A DNA stretch of 52,674 nt from Planctomycetota bacterium (GTDB lineage Bacteria > Planctomycetota > JAJSAM01 > JAJVHW01), in NCBI GenBank assembly GCA_024280885.1, contig JAJRPF010000031.1, forward strand, positions 1-52,674, written 5' to 3'. Under the pieces are notes generated by a model. It made no database searches. It was not told where the DNA came from and saw only the letters and a list, made by a program, of their open reading frames with translations. A program made the position numbers and the translations under genes. Of the stretch, positions 45,490 to 52,674 are shown one piece after another. Position 1 is the stretch's first letter, and the number at the start of each line of letters is the position of its first letter.

Positions 45490-45969
45490 TCAGTCGGACT
45501 GTCGCTCCAACTGCTCCACGTCGAGTCGGTCCTTTGGGCGATTGCTCGCACGCTTGTTGCGAATGAGAGCGTCGCGGCCGATGACCGCCAACGGGATGTC
45601 GTCGATCTTGGTCGAGATTCGCGTCTCCCACGCGTCCTCGAATGACACGCCGGAATTCTCCGTCAGGATGTCGATTCTGCGAGGTGCTAGACCGAGTTGA
45701 TAGACCGTACCCGGTCGCGCGAAGTCGTCGGCCGTGACGCCGTGGGCAACGAGCGGCGCCCCGAAGTCGGCGAGCGCAGCCATGACGCGCGTCGCGTTCG
45801 TCGGCGTGGGGCGCACGAAGACGTCGAGATCGAGTGTTGCTCTAACGTACCCGTGCCGAGCCAATGCGTGCGCACCGATCAGTACGAAGTCGACGCCGGA
45901 CCGGTGGAACGCGGCGAACAAGTCGAGGAAGTCATCCGGGAGCGCGTTTGCGGCTTGAGAGCGCGTCAC
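45490..45969 (-). CDS. Nucleotidyltransferase-fold protein (DUF6036/AbiEii-like)
   Basis: A 159-residue protein from GTG 45969, in a GTGA overlap with the stop of the small upstream gene; the longer frame to 46500 is Arg-rich read-through. It has a nucleotidyltransferase core: DFVLIGAHALARHGYVRATLDLDVFV, with the DLD acidic pair, then RRIDILTENSGV. The C-terminal LIRNKRASNRPKDRLDVEQLE is typical of these proteins. Relatives act as MNT/AbiEii-type toxins or as solo enzymes. Coupling to a small partner gene suggests a two-component module. Confidence 0.75.
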   Translation of the reverse strand: MTRSQAANALPDDFLDLFAAFHRSGVDFVLIGAHALARHGYVRATLDLDVFVRPTPTNATRVMAALADFGAPLVAHGVTADDFARPGTVYQLGLAPRRIDILTENSGVSFEDAWETRISTKIDDIPLAVIGRDALIRNKRASNRPKDRLDVEQLERQSD

Positions 45970-46202
45970 GTGGCGCGCCGCAACTCCCCCGGCCACTCTG
46001 CGCGAGGGACATTTGGCAGCGAGTGACCGCCCAATAGCCACGCCGCGAGCGTCGCCGTCCAGACGGCGCGTATGCGCTCGTCCGGCGTGAGAGACGACAC
46101 GTCGAGATCCGGGTGTTCGCCGCAGCGTGAGACCCGCCCGGGCCACGCGTGCCTCTGCGCACGGCGCGCCTTCCGCGCTGCTTCGGTGTCCACGCTCGTC
46201 AT
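45966..46202 (-). CDS. Small hypothetical protein, partner of the nucleotidyltransferase
   Basis: A 78-residue protein (starts at 46208 or 46214 are also possible). It has an Arg-rich N-terminus, then LDVSSLTPDERIRAVWTATLAAWLLGG, a helical segment often seen in small proteins encoded before DUF6036-type nucleotidyltransferases. The GTGA overlap with the next gene indicates co-translation. It could be an antitoxin or a regulatory subunit; no DNA-binding motif is evident. Confidence 0.6.
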   Translation of the reverse strand: MTSVDTEAARKARRAQRHAWPGRVSRCGEHPDLDVSSLTPDERIRAVWTATLAAWLLGGHSLPNVPRAEWPGELRRAT

Positions 46203-46244
46203 GGACATCAGCATACCATTGCATCCGTCGTCCGCGTCGATGGG

Positions 46245-46266
46245 GACACGGGTTCTTGTCCGTGTC
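46245..46266. repeat. Hairpin GACACGG-N8-CCGTGTC
   Basis: Perfect 7-bp inverted repeat with an 8-nt loop (GTTCTTGT) in the 160-bp gap between the small hypothetical gene and the DUF1801 gene. It could terminate the DUF1801 transcript or be a remnant repeat. Confidence 0.4.
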
Positions 46267-46375
46267 ACCGGAGATGGGCGCTGCAACTGGGAACACTGAT
46301 CGCGCGTGCCTGTCGATGGGCTCGAATCGCGAACGACGAGGAACTGGACGTCCATCCGTAGTAATTGTCGGGAGT

Positions 46376-46885
46376 TCAGGCCGTGCGCTTCGTGGCCGTC
46401 CTCTTGGTGGTCTTCTTCGCCGGTTTGCGGCGCGTCGCGGGAATGACCTTTTCGTACGCGGCAATGAACTTCTTCGCCGTGATCCGAGCGACCGTTGCAC
46501 CGACGACGTCGAGTGGCACTCGCTCGAGTTTCTTCACGCGAATGCATGATTTGCCCATGTCGAGTCGGTTGCCGGTTGCCTTCCAGTCTTCGCGGAACCG
46601 GACGACCTCGTCCTCGTCGCAATACATGCAGAAGAGGTAGAGCGAGACCGAGCCCTTGCGCGCCGCAACGGATGCGAACGGCAGCGGTTGCTTCGGGTCG
46701 CAGTGGTATCCAGCCGGGTACGCGCAGTGCGGCAAGAAGAACGCGGGCATGCCGTATTGCAGACCTTCTTCAAACGCGGGATCGGCGTTCTCGCGGATCG
46801 TCGCGAGGAGCGCGTTGACCAATTCCAACTGGTTCTCTGGAACGGTCGCCAGGTACTCATCGATGGTGGTCGGTTTGGTTGCCAT
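46376..46885 (-). CDS. DUF1801 family protein
   Basis: A 169-residue protein. TIDEYLATVPENQLELVNALLATIRENADPAFEEGLQYGMPAFF matches the DUF1801 (YdhG-like) fold, and SVSLYLFCMY and the SCIRVKKLERVPLDVV strand follow the family. The last 20 residues are a Lys/Thr-rich tail (RRKPAKKTTKRTATKRTA), which suggests nucleic-acid contact. Biochemical function of the family is not established. Confidence 0.85.
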   Translation of the reverse strand: MATKPTTIDEYLATVPENQLELVNALLATIRENADPAFEEGLQYGMPAFFLPHCAYPAGYHCDPKQPLPFASVAARKGSVSLYLFCMYCDEDEVVRFREDWKATGNRLDMGKSCIRVKKLERVPLDVVGATVARITAKKFIAAYEKVIPATRRKPAKKTTKRTATKRTA

Positions 46886-46924
46886 GTGCCGAAGCGTACC
46901 GGAATCGCGGAATCGATGCGCTTC

Positions 46925-48313
46925 TCAGCGCTCGAACGACAACCGGTCGATGTCGAGCTGACGCATGATTCGCTGGAGGGCGGCGCGCGTCAGGCCGCAG
47001 CGACTGGCGGCGTGTGTGACGTTGCCGTCGCAGCTCTCGAGAGCGCGCTCGACAAACTCGCGCTGGAAGCGCTGCAGGGCGCGGCGCTTGCCCTGTTCGT
47101 AGTCATCCGGAGTCTCGTCGGGTGGCGTCCACTCGGCGTTTCCGAGCCCGAGATGGTGCGGGAAGATGCGATCGCCGCCGCAGACCACAACAGCGCGCTG
47201 CACGGTGTTTGCGAGTTCGCGGACGTTCCCGGGCCAGATGTGCGCGCGAAGAGCGTCGAGTGCGGAGGGCATGAGTTCGGGGACGCTCGCGTTCACTCCC
47301 AGGCAGTCGCGCGCCGCGCGTGCAAGGAAGTGGCGGGCAAGCGGTTCGACGTCGGACATGCGTTCGCGCAGTGCCGGCAGCCGCAGCGAGACCACGCGCA
47401 GTCGATAGAAGAGATCTTGTCGGAACGATCCCTCGCGAATGAGCTCCTCGAGGTCGCGATTCGCCGCGGCCACGAGTCGGAACTCGACCGGGACATCTCG
47501 TGCGCCTCCGAGTGGTCGGACGATCTTGTCCTCCAACACACGCAGGAGTTTGCCCTGGAAACTGAGCGACATCGACGCGATCTCATCCAAGAAAACAGTG
47601 CCGCCGCGGGCTTCTTCGAAGAGGCCGCGACGTGCGCTCTCGGCGCCAGTGAACGCGCCCTTCTCGTGACCGAAGAGCTCGCTCTCGAGCAGCGTGTCGG
47701 GAAGCGCCGCAGCATTCACTGCCAGGAACGGTCGGTCGGCGACCGCGCTGCGCGCATGGATCTCGCGCGCGATCAACTCCTTGCCGGTGCCGGTCTCGCC
47801 TTCGACCAGAACAGGCACCGGTGCACGTGCGACGCGTCCGACGAGGTCCAGGACGGCGCGCATGCGCGGGTGTTCAGCGACGATGCCGTTCGTGTTGGCC
47901 GGGATCGGCGCGTGCCGCGTGGCGAGGACCTGCCGTCCGAGCCGTGTTACGAGCCCAACGATCTCCTCGTTGTCGAACGGCTTCGTCAGGAAATGCGAAG
48001 CACCGTGGTGCATGCACCAGACCGCGGCCTGGATCGTCCCGAAGCCGGTGAGGATGACGACTGACGTTCCCGGCCAACGCACCTGGATCTCCGCGAGGAG
48101 TTCGGTTCCCGACATGCCCGGCATTTGCAGGTCCGTCAGCACGACGTCGGCTCCCGAGCGACCGATCTCCTGCAGCGCTTCGCGCCCCGACGACGCAACG
48201 GCGACTTCGGCTCCGAGCGGAGCGATTAACAGGCGCAGTCCGAGGCAGATGTCCGACTCGTCATCGACGACGAGGACGCGCAATCCGTCGAGGGGCTTCG
48301 GCGGGGGGCTCAC
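46925..48313 (-). CDS. Sigma54-dependent response regulator (NtrC family)
   Basis: A 462-residue regulator. The receiver domain (1-125) has the acidic pocket DDES and phosphoacceptor DLQMPG. The AAA+ domain (about 145-380) has Walker A GETGTGKE, the sigma54-contacting GAFTGA, Walker B GTVFLDEI and the arginine-finger region. A Fis-type helix-turn-helix (about 415-455, NVTHAASRCGLTRAALQRIMRQL) ends the protein. It overlaps the kinase stop by ATGA, so they form one two-component system. Candidate targets are the cytochrome or nar operons, but I found no convincing -24/-12 promoter. Confidence 0.93.
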   Translation of the reverse strand: MSPPPKPLDGLRVLVVDDESDICLGLRLLIAPLGAEVAVASSGREALQEIGRSGADVVLTDLQMPGMSGTELLAEIQVRWPGTSVVILTGFGTIQAAVWCMHHGASHFLTKPFDNEEIVGLVTRLGRQVLATRHAPIPANTNGIVAEHPRMRAVLDLVGRVARAPVPVLVEGETGTGKELIAREIHARSAVADRPFLAVNAAALPDTLLESELFGHEKGAFTGAESARRGLFEEARGGTVFLDEIASMSLSFQGKLLRVLEDKIVRPLGGARDVPVEFRLVAAANRDLEELIREGSFRQDLFYRLRVVSLRLPALRERMSDVEPLARHFLARAARDCLGVNASVPELMPSALDALRAHIWPGNVRELANTVQRAVVVCGGDRIFPHHLGLGNAEWTPPDETPDDYEQGKRRALQRFQREFVERALESCDGNVTHAASRCGLTRAALQRIMRQLDIDRLSFER

Positions 48314-50511
48314 ACGGTCACCTTAGCGATCATCCGGAGCCGCACGCGGAAGACGGTTCGACCCGGCGCTGACGCGAGTAACTCGATGTTGCCGCTGTGC
48401 AATTCTGCGATGCGCCGCGCGGTCGGAAGCCCGAGTCCCGTGCCCTCGCCACGTGGCTTGGTCGAGAAGAACGCATCGAAGACGCGCTCGCGCGCCTCGG
48501 CGGTGATCCCCGGGCCGGTATCGATGACGTCCGCGATGAACGCTTCATCCGTGTCGTGCGTCTTGATCGTGACGGTCGTCGGCTTTCCGTTCGCGGCCTG
48601 GACGGCGTTCAGGATCAGGTTGACGAAGAGTTGTCGGATCTGGATCTCGTCGCCCGTGATGACGTCGTATCCCGCTCCGAACTCCGTCTCGACGGAGACG
48701 CTGGCTCGCTCGGCGAGCGGCCGCACGAAGTGAGCGACGTCGTGGATGACGTCATGCAGATGAACCGGACCGGCCTCGGGCGCGGAGTCCGTCGCATAGC
48801 CCAGGAGCTCGCCGATGGAGTGTCGGCACGTCTCGGTGTTGCGGACGATCACGTCGGCGTGGTCGCGGAACGGTGAGCCCTCCGGAAGCGAGTCCGCGAG
48901 CATTTGCGCAAACATACGGATTGACGTCAGCGGGTTGTTGAGTTCGTGCGCCATGACGGCCGCGACTTCACCGAGAACGCTGAGACGCTCCTGGTGGATG
49001 TCGCGCTCGTCCTGTTCCACGCGTTCGGTGATGTCGCGGGCGAGGAGCACACGGCCGCGGGCGCCCTCGCCGTCCGGGGGGAGTTGCGTGGCCGTCACTT
49101 CGTAGACCCGCCGGCCGACATCGAGCACGCAGGATGACGTGATGCCCTTGCGATGTAGCAGGCACGTCGAGCACGACTTCTCGTCTCCCTTCTGGCGGCA
49201 GACGTAGTGGGAAGAGAGGGCGTCGTCATCGCGCTTCAGCACATCGAGGAGCGGCCGTGCTGCTGCGTTCGCGAGCACAGGTTTGCCGTCCGCATCGAGG
49301 ACGACCAACCCGTCGCGCATCGTCTGGATCACGGTGTCGAGCCGCTCGTGCTGGGTACGCAGTTCGCGTTGCTGTACGCGGAGCTCCTCGGCCGCGCCGC
49401 GCAGCCGACTCGTCTTCTGCGCCACCGACTCCGCCATGTGATTGAACGAGCGCGCGAGTTCACCGATCTCGTCTGCGCCGTCGGCCTCCACACGGACGTC
49501 GTAATCGCCTGCGCGGATCTTGCGCGCGGCTTCGCGTAACTCGCTGAGCGGTCGCACGAGGAACTGCATCGGGAAGAAGAGGAGCGCCGCGCAGAGGAGC
49601 GTCAGGATTACGCCGACGCCGAGAAAGCGGCTCTGCAGGCCGGAGACCGGCGCGAAGACATCGACCGTGCGCATCCGCATTCGCACTTCCCAGTTGTTCT
49701 CGTCGATCGTGATGTCGCGTGCGAAGTGCCCGTCGGATGCGCTCGCGGCGCGCGTGCTGCGTTCGTCGTCGAGGCGCACAGAGATGAACCCGTTCTTGCC
49801 CTCGCGCGGGATCAGGCTGCGGCCGGTTGGGTCCACGACTCGCAGCGACGTCGGCGTGCGCGCGGCGACGCTCTGACCTCCCGTGGGAGGCAGCCCTGCA
49901 AGTGACGATGCCACCCACACGTTCGGCGAGACCCACGCGACGAGCCGCCCGATGGGTTCGCCCCCTTCGAGTCGCAAGAGTGGCGTGGAGATGGCCTGCC
50001 GCGGAGTCGCGGGCGCGTCGGCGACCGTCAGCAGATCGCTGTGCCAGATCCCCGTCTTGCCGCGCGCCTGCTGCAACACCGACTCGATCACGGGCGCGTC
50101 GCCGTGGTCGGCGTGGACGAGAACCTCGCCCTCCGTCGAGACGAGTGTCAGGCCGACGAACGACTCGACGAGCGGGAGCTTGTTATCGAGTAGATGCGTG
50201 CGGAGCTCCGACGCATACGCATCTCGCTCCGCGGGGTCATCCGTCTGGAGCAGCGCCTCGACCCGCTCACGGATGAACCCGTCCGAGGCGAAGTCCTCGG
50301 CGCGCCGTCCGAGCAGGTGGAGTTGTCCGCCCAGTGCCTTCGCCGTCGCGCGGCATTGGATGTCGATGCGCGCGTCGATCTGCTCCTCGAGCGCCGAGCG
50401 CGCGGAGCGCGAGATCAGGAACCCGCCGACGCCGAACGCCAGCAGGCACAGCCCCGCGAATGCCAGGGCCAGCTTGTACTTGACGGAGACGAAGTGGAGG
50501 GGATCGCGCAT
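48310..50511 (-). CDS. Membrane sensor histidine kinase (sensor-HAMP-PAS-HisKA-HATPase)
   Basis: A 733-residue kinase. TM1 (about 12-32), a large periplasmic sensor region (33-300), TM2 (about 302-322), HAMP (323-375), a coiled linker, PAS (about 395-505), HisKA with HELNNPL (phospho-His) and a HATPase with NLILNAVQA, DTGPGI and GEGTGLGL. The PAS domain has a cysteine group C-x8-C-x2-C-x10-C (CRQKGDEKSCSTC ... SSC), which might bind metal or sense redox state. It is partner of the downstream sigma54 regulator. A Crp-like palindrome lies 50 bp upstream of the ATG. Confidence 0.92.
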   Translation of the reverse strand: MRDPLHFVSVKYKLALAFAGLCLLAFGVGGFLISRSARSALEEQIDARIDIQCRATAKALGGQLHLLGRRAEDFASDGFIRERVEALLQTDDPAERDAYASELRTHLLDNKLPLVESFVGLTLVSTEGEVLVHADHGDAPVIESVLQQARGKTGIWHSDLLTVADAPATPRQAISTPLLRLEGGEPIGRLVAWVSPNVWVASSLAGLPPTGGQSVAARTPTSLRVVDPTGRSLIPREGKNGFISVRLDDERSTRAASASDGHFARDITIDENNWEVRMRMRTVDVFAPVSGLQSRFLGVGVILTLLCAALLFFPMQFLVRPLSELREAARKIRAGDYDVRVEADGADEIGELARSFNHMAESVAQKTSRLRGAAEELRVQQRELRTQHERLDTVIQTMRDGLVVLDADGKPVLANAAARPLLDVLKRDDDALSSHYVCRQKGDEKSCSTCLLHRKGITSSCVLDVGRRVYEVTATQLPPDGEGARGRVLLARDITERVEQDERDIHQERLSVLGEVAAVMAHELNNPLTSIRMFAQMLADSLPEGSPFRDHADVIVRNTETCRHSIGELLGYATDSAPEAGPVHLHDVIHDVAHFVRPLAERASVSVETEFGAGYDVITGDEIQIRQLFVNLILNAVQAANGKPTTVTIKTHDTDEAFIADVIDTGPGITAEARERVFDAFFSTKPRGEGTGLGLPTARRIAELHSGNIELLASAPGRTVFRVRLRMIAKVTV

Positions 50512-50560
50512 GGGAGCCAGTTGGGCGGCCCCCAGGATGGACGTGCCGGCTCCCTCGCGC

Positions 50561-50576
50561 CGTGACTGTGGTCACA
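50561..50576. promoter_or_regulatory. Crp/Fnr-family-like operator upstream of sensor kinase
   Basis: CGTGA-CTGTGG-TCACA, same pattern as the site at 5404-5419, located about 50 bp before the kinase start. A core of eight fixed bases is expected about once by chance in a window of this size, so the weight comes from both sites being intergenic and matching at ten bases. Confidence 0.4.
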
Positions 50577-51065
50577 TTCCGTCGCGTGGCTTCATCTCCG
50601 CCAACTGGCCCTCCGGCTCCGATGCAGTCTGTGCGCGTACGATGACGTCTGGCATCGTCCGTGGCCAGCGCCGCGTGCCTCTCGTCCACTTGGATACGCG
50701 ATCCGGGAGGCGCATCCGCGACGTCACGCTGCTGGGGGACGGCACCGCTGTGCTCATCTGCCGCGGTGGCAGACGGACGTGCTGTGCCCACATCATCTGA
50801 TGTCCATCGAGCGACTTGAGTCACGCGGGTTCATTCTGGTCAATTGCGTCGTCGTGAAGAACGCCAGGCATGTCCTTCGACGAGCACGCGGCGAGAGGCT
50901 CGGCGCGCGGCTGCGTGCCCGTGTGGGCCGCACGGCACATGGGAACGCACGTCGATGTCCTGGGCGCACGCGATCGCCGATGTCGTCGGGGATGCGGTTC
51001 ACGTGATGGCTTGGCGGTCAGTCGTTGTGGCGCTCCACGAGGTACCGGCCGTGGATATCCCCGGT

Positions 51066-51101
51066 GGCGAGGACCGTCGGCGAGGACCGTCGGCAAGGTC
51101 C
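51066..51101 (+). repeat. Tandem 13-bp direct repeat
   Basis: GGCGAGGACCGTC at 51066-51078 and again at 51079-51091, followed by a degenerate third unit (GGCAAGGTCC). It lies just before the dispersed repeat copy. Confidence 0.75.
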
Positions 51102-51112
51102 AACTCAAGGCC

Positions 51113-51148
51113 GATACAGCGCCAGGACAGCTTCGGCAGCGCTCGCGG
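51113..51148 (+). repeat. Diverged copy of the dispersed repeat found at 40914-41015
   Basis: GATACAGCGCCAGGACAGCTTCGGCAG and flank align with arm 1 at 40915-40950 with few mismatches. No full partner arm is visible nearby, although a short CAGGACTGTCCT palindrome follows about 25 bp downstream. Confidence 0.65.
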
Positions 51149-51197
51149 TAGATGAACTCGGACGCAGCCCAGGACTGTCCTCACTCGAGGGCCGTCA

Positions 51198-52674
51198 TCA
51201 CTTCGTGAGTCTGACCCGGATCGAGTCGGGATATGTGCGCGCTCGGTCCCCGGTGCGCAGCGTGCTCTCGAGCATCTCCACGACGTCGGGCTTCGGCGTC
51301 CAACGGCGCGGCATGCCGCTGCCGGTTGAGATCTCGATGGGGCCGCCGCCCATCAACACGGGGTCCCAGAAGAGCAACACTTCCCGCGGCTTTCCGGCGA
51401 CGCTGCGGATCACGACGCGCCCCTCCGACGCCGTCGCGCGCACTCCAGTGACGTCGCGCGGGGAGAACCCTCCGTCCTCGTTCGACCATCCGGTACCGCC
51501 GGAGATCCTCGTGATCTGCAGCCATGCTCGTGTCGCGCGGTGGGCGTTCAGCGCGCGAAACTCAAGCGTCGCTGGCGACGGTTCGCGACGCTGCCGCGAG
51601 AACCAATCGAGAAGCAGCGGATAGCGCCACGCCATGCGCTCGTGGCCAATCAGTCCGGCTTCGTAGTAGACGAGCGGCGCGTTCCAGGTGCGGAGCTTCG
51701 CCGCCGCCGCGCGACTATTGGTGGTGTTGAGCCCGTCGAAACGCCCCTCCATCACGTGCAACGGCAGCCTGCGCAGATTGGAGAGCAGCATGAAGCGAGT
51801 CTTGCCATCTCTCGCCCTCGCACGCCAGACTGGACCGTGGATCTCGGGCGCCGCCGCCGCCCAGCGGTCCGTGTGACACGTTGCGAGTGACCACGTCTTC
51901 GCGCCGCCCATCGAAATCCCGGTTACATAGACGCGATTCGGATCGACGTTGTGCCGCAGCGAGATGCGGCGCACCACCGAGAGCACCTTCTCATCGTCGT
52001 CGCGGGTCCGCGGCGCGCCGGACGTTCCCCCGAAGCGTGGGCACACCAGAATGGCTCCGGCTCCGGCGGCAGCCTCGCGCCACACGTCGAAGTCGTAGTC
52101 GGGACGGCTGTACTGCCCGTGCAGCACCACGAGGAGCGGATACGTTCGCCACCCGCAGTAGCCCGGCGGGAACTGCAGATGCGCCCCGTCCACGAGACCG
52201 GGCTGCGGTGCGGGATCGAAGTCCGGTGCATGTCGCACTGCCGCCGCAACCGCACGCCAGTCGGCTTCGCCGGCCAGCGTGTTCGCGGGCTCGTGACCGC
52301 GCAGCACATCTCGGACGCGCTTCTCCAGCGCAAGGAACGCGGCCGGGTCACTGAGCGCGAGCTCCGGCAGGTCGGCGCCGTAGGTCAATGCGCAGCGCAC
52401 CCGTGCGAGCGACGCGACCGGGTCGTCGTCGATGAGATCCTCGTGGCTCAGCACGAACTGGGCACGGACCGGGTCCGGATCGAAGGGGGTGGGCCACGCG
52501 ATGGCGGGTGCCTTCTCTCGGAGAGCGGCGACCAATTCGTGGAGCGCGTCGAACGCGTCATCCTCCTCCTCCTCCTCCTCCTCCTCCACCGGATCGAGGC
52601 GCTCCCAGCCCACCTGTACGGCGAGGTCTGACGGGGCAGAGGGCACGTTCGCCAGACCCGGATAGAAGTGTGTC
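51198..52674 (-). CDS. Alpha/beta-hydrolase (PHB depolymerase/esterase-like), N-terminus outside window
   Basis: The frame stays open to the last base of the window (a GTG at 52646 is possible, but upstream codons read FYPGLANVP without a stop), so the protein probably begins beyond the edge. The visible 490 or so residues contain an acidic Glu run, a helical N-terminal region, then a serine hydrolase domain with LLVVLHGQYS (oxyanion side), GISMGGAKTW (nucleophile elbow Ser), EGRFDGLNTT (candidate Asp) and LIGHERMAWRYP (candidate His). A C-terminal beta-rich region follows. This resembles feruloyl-esterase or PHB-depolymerase-like hydrolases. Substrate unknown. Confidence 0.75.
   Translation of the reverse strand, partial: THFYPGLANVPSAPSDLAVQVGWERLDPVEEEEEEEEDDAFDALHELVAALREKAPAIAWPTPFDPDPVRAQFVLSHEDLIDDDPVASLARVRCALTYGADLPELALSDPAAFLALEKRVRDVLRGHEPANTLAGEADWRAVAAAVRHAPDFDPAPQPGLVDGAHLQFPPGYCGWRTYPLLVVLHGQYSRPDYDFDVWREAAAGAGAILVCPRFGGTSGAPRTRDDDEKVLSVVRRISLRHNVDPNRVYVTGISMGGAKTWSLATCHTDRWAAAAPEIHGPVWRARARDGKTRFMLLSNLRRLPLHVMEGRFDGLNTTNSRAAAAKLRTWNAPLVYYEAGLIGHERMAWRYPLLLDWFSRQRREPSPATLEFRALNAHRATRAWLQITRISGGTGWSNEDGGFSPRDVTGVRATASEGRVVIRSVAGKPREVLLFWDPVLMGGGPIEISTGSGMPRRWTPKPDVVEMLESTLRTGDRARTYPDSIRVRLTK
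52561..52587 (-). repeat. TCC microsatellite (9 units) encoding a poly-Glu run
   Basis: Nine TCC units in frame in the hydrolase gene (GGA on the coding strand reads as GAG codons in frame), giving eight consecutive Glu followed by Asp. Slippage would change length in frame. Confidence 0.85.

Larger units (their letters stand above)
50512..51197. other. 686-bp gene-poor interval
   Basis: No convincing coding region: short frames on both strands have no family resemblance and no good ribosome-binding site. It holds a Crp-like palindrome (50561-50576), a tandem 13-bp repeat (51066-51101) and a copy of the dispersed repeat (51113-51148). It may be a decayed gene or mobile element remnant. Confidence 0.5.

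Noticed and set aside
50642..50800. Short + strand frame of about 53 codons downstream of the kinase start
   Set aside because: No ribosome-binding site, no homology recognised, no partner; cannot be supported.
50870..51151. 93-codon + strand frame in the gene-poor interval
   Set aside because: Arg/Gly-rich and runs through the tandem and dispersed repeats; unlikely to be coding.

Overview
The window is a GC-rich bacterial chromosome segment dominated by respiratory electron-transfer genes. By my count it encodes about 72 CxxCH haem c sites plus three non-canonical ones. The gene mix suggests a bacterium of the Planctomycetota or a similar lineage: alternative complex III, an FG-GAP protein with an N-terminal haem, a tricorn-type protease, secreted TPR proteins, and frequent ATGA/GTGA overlaps. 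This assignment is an inference. No rRNA, tRNA, CRISPR array or complete insertion sequence was recognised.

Region A (1-12239) is a multihaem cytochrome province. An outer-membrane barrel (cut by the window start), a 12-13 haem lipoprotein and a 19-haem protein fused to a b561-type membrane domain run together on the + strand. After a 322-bp gap with a Crp/Fnr-like palindrome comes a tightly overlapping operon: Rieske protein, cytochrome b, subunit-IV-like protein, 9-haem cytochrome and a NapC-like cytochrome with up to 18 haems. The cytochrome b keeps only one of the two haem ligand pairs, and its partner lacks PEWY. A 7-haem/b561 fusion faces this operon across a terminator. Together they could link the quinone pool, periplasm and outer membrane.

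Region B (12323-22156) holds methylmalonyl-CoA mutase (two subunits plus MeaB), an FG-GAP lipoprotein with one haem, and a tricorn-like protease.

Region C (22272-40661, minus strand) reads as one 13-gene unit: diheme cytochrome c, narG, narH, narJ, narI, narK, actA, actB, actC, actD, actE, actF, and a NarK-type transporter fused to a DoxX-like domain. A cytoplasmic-facing Nar-type enzyme, two nitrate/nitrite carriers and a complete alternative complex III are therefore likely co-expressed. This suggests a nitrate- (or, run backwards, nitrite-) linked respiratory chain.

Region D (40662-46885) is an accessory zone: a 37-bp-arm inverted repeat, two divergent VapBC-type modules, two secreted TPR proteins, a nucleotidyltransferase with a small partner, and a DUF1801 protein.

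Region E (46925-52674) has a sigma54-type response regulator with its membrane sensor kinase, a 686-bp gene-poor gap carrying a second Crp/Fnr-like palindrome and another copy of the region D repeat, and a serine hydrolase cut by the window end.
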